8,230 nt of DNA, taken from Candidatus Kapaibacterium sp. GTDB lineage: Bacteria > Bacteroidota > Ignavibacteria > Kapaibacteriales > HRBIN21. The notes under the pieces were generated by a model. It saw only the letters and a program-made list of their open reading frames with translations, was not told where the DNA came from and did no database searches. Where the stretch lies: assembly GCA_025055465.1 (NCBI GenBank), contig JANWXA010000083.1:1-8230 (forward strand). Reading direction: 5' to 3'. Positions 4,886-8,230 of the stretch are shown one piece after another. How positions within the stretch are numbered: position 1 is the stretch's first letter; each line of letters begins with the position of its first letter. The position numbers and the translations under genes were made by a program.

Positions 4886-7861
4886 TTAGACATGGAGGCT
4901 GCGCTTCTGCTCGAGGAGTCGGAAAACTTCGATCACATCACCTTGTTGAAAATCGTCAAAGTTAGAGACAGTCAGCCCACACTCGTAGCCAGCGTTGACT
5001 TCACGGACGTCTTCCTTGAAGCGTTTGAGCGACTCGACTGTACCCGTATGGATGGGCAATCCATCACGGAGGACGCGGACGCGGGCATTACGCTGGATGA
5101 CCCCGTCGGTAACGTAGCAGCCAGCTACCGTCCCGATGCGGCTAATGTGGAAAACCTGGCGCACTTCGGCATGTCCGAGGATCTCCTCTTTGATCTCGGG
5201 GCTTAAGAGGCCTTCAAGTGCCCGCTTGATCTCGTCCAAACATTCGTAAATGATGCGGTACGCCCGAATATCTACCCCTTCTGTTTCCGCCAGTTTTCGG
5301 GCTGCAGTTGTCGGTTGTACCTGGAATCCCACGATAACGGCTTCGGAAGCGGCAGCCAGCATGACGTCGGCTTCGGTGATAGCTCCAATACCGGAGTGAA
5401 TAATGGCAACACGAACCTCATCAGTGGAAAGCCGTAATAGGGCGTGGGTGAGGGCCTCTACCGAGCCCATAACATCGCCTTTGAGGATAACCCGCAGCTC
5501 CTTCGAGCGCCCTTCCTGGATCCGTTGTGCGAGGTCTCCAAGGGTGATATGCCGTGCACGGCGGGCTTGTTGTTCGCGCTTCAACTGCTGACGGTGCAAG
5601 GCAATCTGCCGCGCCAGGCGTTCATCCTCTACCACGATGAGTTTGTCCCCGACTTCGGGCAGGCCGTCGAAGCCAGCAACTTGCACTGGCGTGGAGGGAG
5701 GAGCAGCTTCCAGGCGGTGCCCACGTTCATCGTACAATGCTCGTACCCGTCCATACTGCAGACCAGCCACGAAGACGTCACCGACTCGAAGAGTGCCTTT
5801 TTGTACGACGACGGTTGCCACGGCTCCCTTGCCTTTGTCTAAGTGGGCTTCAATAATGGTGCCACGGGCTGCCCTGTTCGGATTGGCTTTCAGCTCCAGC
5901 AGCTCAGCCTCTAATAGGATTTTTTCCAGCAATACATCGACGTTTTTGCCCGTCAAGGCAGAAATTGCTACACATTGGTGGCGCCCCCCCCATTCTTCTA
6001 CCAATATACCGTGGTCGGCTAACTGTTGGCGGATGCGGTCGGGGTTAGCTTCGGGTTTATCCACCTTGTTGATGGCAACGATAATGGGCACATTAGCAGC
6101 TCGAGCATGGTTGATGGCTTCTACGGTTTGGGGCATCACTGCGTCATCCGCGGCAACAACCAGGACGACGATGTCTGTGACTTGAGCGCCGCGAGCACGC
6201 ATTGCAGTAAATGCCTCGTGTCCAGGAGTGTCCAGAAAAGTAATGAGACGTCCGTCAGGCAGGCTCACCTGATAGGCGCCGATGTGCTGGGTAATGCCGC
6301 CGGCTTCACCAGCAACAACGTTGGTCTGGCGAACGTAGTCCAACAGTGTTGTCTTGCCGTGGTCCACGTGTCCCATGACCGTCACAATGGGTGGGCGCGG
6401 TCGCAGACTTTCTGGGGGATCCGGCTCATCAGCGAGCTCTTCGGCCGCTTCAACATCCTGAAACTCTACCTCGTAGCCGTAATCAGCAGCGATGAGGGTG
6501 ATAGTGTCCCGGTCCAGCCGTTGGTTGATGCTGACCATGAGGCCCAGTTGGAGGCACTTGCTAATGATTTCCGAAGCTGAGACCTCCAGTAGTTGGGCGA
6601 GTTCCGCAGTAGTCAGAAACTCGGTTACACGAAGGATGTTTGCTTCTTGCTGGAGGGCTTCTTCCTGCTGCAAGCGGCGTTCCTCCCGCTCAGCGCGACG
6701 TTTCTGGCGCAGGCGTCCTCGTAGTTGGAGGCCGGTTTCCTCCAAGCCGATGAGAGTCTGCCGGATGGCCTCTTCGATTTCCTCCTGGCTAATTTCCTCC
6801 AGGATGCGGCGCCGGCGCAGCTTTGGGGTAGTCTCGTCGCTGAGAGAGAGTTTCCGCCGGAGCGTTGGGGGTTTGGTCGGCTTTGGAGGGGTGGGCGATA
6901 GGGGCGTGGGGAGGGAAGGAAGTGGGGATGGCTGTGGTGGCTTAGGAGCGGCGGGTTTCTTTACGGGCTCCTTTTCTGCTTTTCTTGGCCTTGCTTCGGT
7001 GCGTCGCTGCTGCCGGGCCTCAACAAGACCGGTGCTCTTTGGGGTAGACGGGGCTTTTTCAGGACGGGTGGGCTTGCGTGGGCGCGCCTGGCGACGCTCT
7101 GCTTCTGCCGGCAGTTGTATTTTACCTATGACCCGCAGGCCACCTGGCGAGGTTGTAATGACGGTTCCCTCGGGTGTAACGGATATAACCTCGCGCCGAC
7201 GTTCGACGGCCCCGACTGCCTCTGATGGTGGAGAGGTTGGGGGGGGTGAATGCGGTGGCTCGGGAACCTCTGGGCTCGGAGCAGGTTCTGGCAACTCCTC
7301 CGCAGCGAGTGTTGGTTGTTCCTCTGCCACGGGAGCTTTCTCCGTAGTTTGGAGAAGTTCCGCCACTTCTTCCGGAGCGGAGGGGGGCTCTTGCTCCGCC
7401 ACCTGCGTTGTCACGGAGACTGCTTCAGGTACGGGAATTCCCTCGATTATGCCATCTGGTAGCTCCTGCACCGTCCTGGGTTCTGCAACGCTATGCTGGG
7501 CAAGCTCTACTGCTGTGGTAGTCGTGAGGCTTTCAGAGAGGATCGGGCGAATCTCTTCTTGTAGCTGAGGAATTGGCTCAATGGGCTCTACCCCCTTTGC
7601 GGGAGGTTCTTTCACAAGGGCGGAACGATGAAAAGTTTTCTCAGCTTTTTCACGACGCTTCTCAGCGGTGGACAGATCCTTATGGAATCGCTCCAACACC
7701 AGCTGGAGCATTTCCTCGGTGAGCTCGGTCACCGGCTTATTGGCGACTTCGTAGCCGCGGGCCCGAAGAAACTCCACAATCGTGTCCTTGCTGACTTGGA
7801 GGAGGCCGGCAACACGGAAGAGCTTAATAGGGGCCTGGATGTCGTGTAACTCCTTCGTCAT
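4886..7861 (-). CDS. infB: Translation initiation factor IF-2
   Basis: IF-2 is the GTPase that places formyl-methionyl initiator tRNA on the 30S subunit and promotes 50S joining. The 991-residue protein has a small IF2_N domain (about 10–60: IKLFRVAGLLQVSKDTIVEF), a long disordered Pro/Glu/Ala/Arg-rich linker (about 85–345), a charged helical stretch (about 345–408), a second IF2_N-like domain (about 410–467) and the GTPase domain from about 491. G motifs are intact: GHVDHGKT (497–504), GGITQHIGAY (switch I), DTPGHEAF (544–551), NKVD (598–601) and SAL (634–636). Domains II, III, C1 and C2 follow complete to LLEQKRSLHV. The ATG at 7861 is 11 nt after the nusA stop and has no Shine-Dalgarno sequence. 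A GLRVIGKIQLP island near residues 241–251 stands out in the linker and resembles a motif in Bacteroidetes/Chlorobi IF-2. Two 8-nt homopolymer tracts lie inside the gene, but the frame is intact. Confidence 0.97.
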   Translation of the reverse strand: MTKELHDIQAPIKLFRVAGLLQVSKDTIVEFLRARGYEVANKPVTELTEEMLQLVLERFHKDLSTAEKRREKAEKTFHRSALVKEPPAKGVEPIEPIPQLQEEIRPILSESLTTTTAVELAQHSVAEPRTVQELPDGIIEGIPVPEAVSVTTQVAEQEPPSAPEEVAELLQTTEKAPVAEEQPTLAAEELPEPAPSPEVPEPPHSPPPTSPPSEAVGAVERRREVISVTPEGTVITTSPGGLRVIGKIQLPAEAERRQARPRKPTRPEKAPSTPKSTGLVEARQQRRTEARPRKAEKEPVKKPAAPKPPQPSPLPSLPTPLSPTPPKPTKPPTLRRKLSLSDETTPKLRRRRILEEISQEEIEEAIRQTLIGLEETGLQLRGRLRQKRRAEREERRLQQEEALQQEANILRVTEFLTTAELAQLLEVSASEIISKCLQLGLMVSINQRLDRDTITLIAADYGYEVEFQDVEAAEELADEPDPPESLRPRPPIVTVMGHVDHGKTTLLDYVRQTNVVAGEAGGITQHIGAYQVSLPDGRLITFLDTPGHEAFTAMRARGAQVTDIVVLVVAADDAVMPQTVEAINHARAANVPIIVAINKVDKPEANPDRIRQQLADHGILVEEWGGRHQCVAISALTGKNVDVLLEKILLEAELLELKANPNRAARGTIIEAHLDKGKGAVATVVVQKGTLRVGDVFVAGLQYGRVRALYDERGHRLEAAPPSTPVQVAGFDGLPEVGDKLIVVEDERLARQIALHRQQLKREQQARRARHITLGDLAQRIQEGRSKELRVILKGDVMGSVEALTHALLRLSTDEVRVAIIHSGIGAITEADVMLAAASEAVIVGFQVQPTTAARKLAETEGVDIRAYRIIYECLDEIKRALEGLLSPEIKEEILGHAEVRQVFHISRIGTVAGCYVTDGVIQRNARVRVLRDGLPIHTGTVESLKRFKEDVREVNAGYECGLTVSNFDDFQQGDVIEVFRLLEQKRSLHV
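5984..5991. repeat. Eight-C tract inside the infB GTPase domain
   Basis: Eight consecutive C on the plus strand are eight G in the infB mRNA. They fall at the TGG-GGG-GGG codons of the VEEWGGRHQ segment (Trp624, Gly625, Gly626), between the NKVD and SAL motifs. The reading frame is intact here. Such a tract is a possible slippage or sequencing-error site. Confidence 0.7.
7239..7246. repeat. Eight-G tract in the infB linker region
   Basis: Eight consecutive G on the plus strand are eight C in the infB mRNA and encode the Pro triplet of HSPPPTSPP (residues 204–212) in the disordered linker. The frame is intact through it. Proline codons in a Pro-rich segment explain it without invoking any special role. 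Confidence 0.7.
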
Positions 7862-7872
7862 GGATATTGCGT

Positions 7873-8230
7873 TTATGAGGATTCCTCGTTTTCGTCTCGG
7901 TAGGGGATTTCGTCGGAAAGACGGTATGGTTCCTCGTCTTCGTCAGCGTCTTCGTCACCATCATAGTATCCCCGTGCTTGCTCCTCAGCGAAGACTTCGC
8001 CCACATCTTCGGCTTCCAGGAGTGGCTGTCGACGGGTTCGTTCTGAGGCGACGGAGGCCTGGGGCGTGGTGGCTGTCGTGGGGGGAAGCACCTCCGTCTC
8101 TGCTGTGTGGGAAGGTTCCGGGCGAATTCCCTCTTCTGCTGCAGGGCTGATATCCAGCGCTAAGATGCGCTCGCGCAGGGTCGGGTCTTCTTCCTCATCA
8201 AACTCATCCAGCATAATTTGACGAAGCTCT
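7873..8230 (-). CDS. nusA: Transcription factor NusA, C-terminal end with acidic tail (partial)
   Basis: The frame enters from the right edge and ends at a TAA at 7873–7875; the start is outside the window. The first residues visible (ELRQIMLDEFDEEEDP) look like the last helix of the helical C-terminal repeat of NusA in Bacteroidetes/Chlorobi, where an xxVLxxEF(E/D)E ending is usual. The position directly before infB, 11 nt away, is the normal place for nusA. NusA binds RNA polymerase and modulates pausing, termination and antitermination. After the helix comes a tail of roughly 105 residues without recognisable fold, rich in Glu, Asp, Pro, Thr and Ala. It ends in a strongly acidic stretch (YYDGDEDADEDEEPY, then DEIPYRDENEESS). 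An internal ATG at 8214 is not a likely start because the frame continues upstream. The assignment rests on context and one short motif, so another acidic protein cannot be excluded. Confidence 0.65.
   Translation of the reverse strand, partial: ELRQIMLDEFDEEEDPTLRERILALDISPAAEEGIRPEPSHTAETEVLPPTTATTPQASVASERTRRQPLLEAEDVGEVFAEEQARGYYDGDEDADEDEEPYRLSDEIPYRDENEESS
7935..7958. repeat. Two tandem 12-nt units in the nusA acidic tail
   Basis: CGTCTTCGTCAG at 7935–7946 is followed at once by CGTCTTCGTCAC at 7947–7958, matching at 11 of 12 positions. On the minus strand it is in frame and encodes the D-E-D-A-D-E-D part of the acidic tail. It is a whole number of codons, so gain or loss of a unit would keep the frame. 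It is most simply a by-product of repetitive Asp/Glu codons. Confidence 0.6.

Noticed and set aside
6026..6580. Plus-strand frame of 184 codons opposite the IF-2 GTPase domain
   Set aside because: It is antisense to the most conserved part of infB, with no recognisable motif; an accident of base composition.
6492..7568. Long plus-strand open frame of 358 codons opposite infB
   Set aside because: It is antisense to the repetitive Pro/Glu-rich IF-2 linker and the following helical region; its Ser/Arg/Gly-rich low-complexity product mirrors that codon bias. The opposite strand encodes a full IF-2 with intact motifs.
8212..8214. ATG at 8214 as the start of a separate small acidic protein
   Set aside because: The frame stays open to the window edge with ELRQI just before it, which fits the end of NusA, so this Met is probably internal.
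1..8230. A previously undescribed system, mobile element, CRISPR array, tRNA or riboswitch
   Set aside because: Every part of the window is accounted for by conserved housekeeping genes in a standard order. No direct-repeat array, transposase, clover-leaf-like segment or intergenic region long enough for a riboswitch was seen.

Overview
This window is an ordinary but compact stretch of a bacterial chromosome. It holds the conserved translation / RNA-processing operon nusA–infB–rbfA–truB–ribF–rpsO–pnp, all on the minus strand and so read from the right edge toward the left. At the far left a plus-strand gene, the end of a response regulator receiver domain, converges on pnp. I found no mobile element, CRISPR array, RNA gene or defence system, and no stretch of even 100 bases without a gene.

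Organism: the evidence points to the FCB group (Bacteroidota/Chlorobiota and relatives), most likely a Chlorobi-, Ignavibacteria- or Kapabacteria-like lineage. (i) IF-2 has phrases I associate with that group: VMPQTVEAINHA, NPDRI, VEEWGG and LLELKANPN in the GTPase region, and an isolated GLRVIGKIQLP island in the N-terminal linker. (ii) RibF has GHDHMFG where most other bacteria have a DF-x-FG version. (iii) All minus-strand starts except rpsO lack a convincing Shine-Dalgarno sequence. (iv) The unbroken nusA-to-pnp gene order is, from memory, kept in Chlorobi but broken in many Bacteroidetes. Base composition looks moderately GC-rich (roughly mid-50s % by eye). The placement is inference.

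Layout, right to left: the end of nusA (8230–7873) with a very acidic tail; infB (7861–4886), IF-2 with a long Pro/Glu-rich linker; rbfA (4866–4471), 30S maturation; truB (4484–3729), tRNA pseudouridine-55 synthase; ribF (3754–2753), FMN/FAD synthesis; rpsO (2778–2512), ribosomal protein S15; pnp (2489–177), polynucleotide phosphorylase. Junctions are 11 nt, 19 nt, a 14-nt overlap, a 26-nt overlap, a 26-nt overlap and 22 nt. This implies one polycistronic mRNA with translational coupling and no internal terminators. pnp ends 3 nt from the stop codon of the plus-strand receiver gene (1–173).

Together the genes cover transcription elongation/antitermination (NusA), initiation (IF-2), small-subunit assembly and composition (RbfA, S15), tRNA modification (TruB) and RNA decay (PNPase), with flavin cofactor synthesis (RibF) carried along as is common in bacteria. 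The points worth a second look are modest: the acidic NusA tail with a small DNA repeat, the structure of the IF-2 linker, 8-nt homopolymer tracts inside infB, the rpsO start as the only one with a clear ribosome binding site, and the terminator-free convergent junction.
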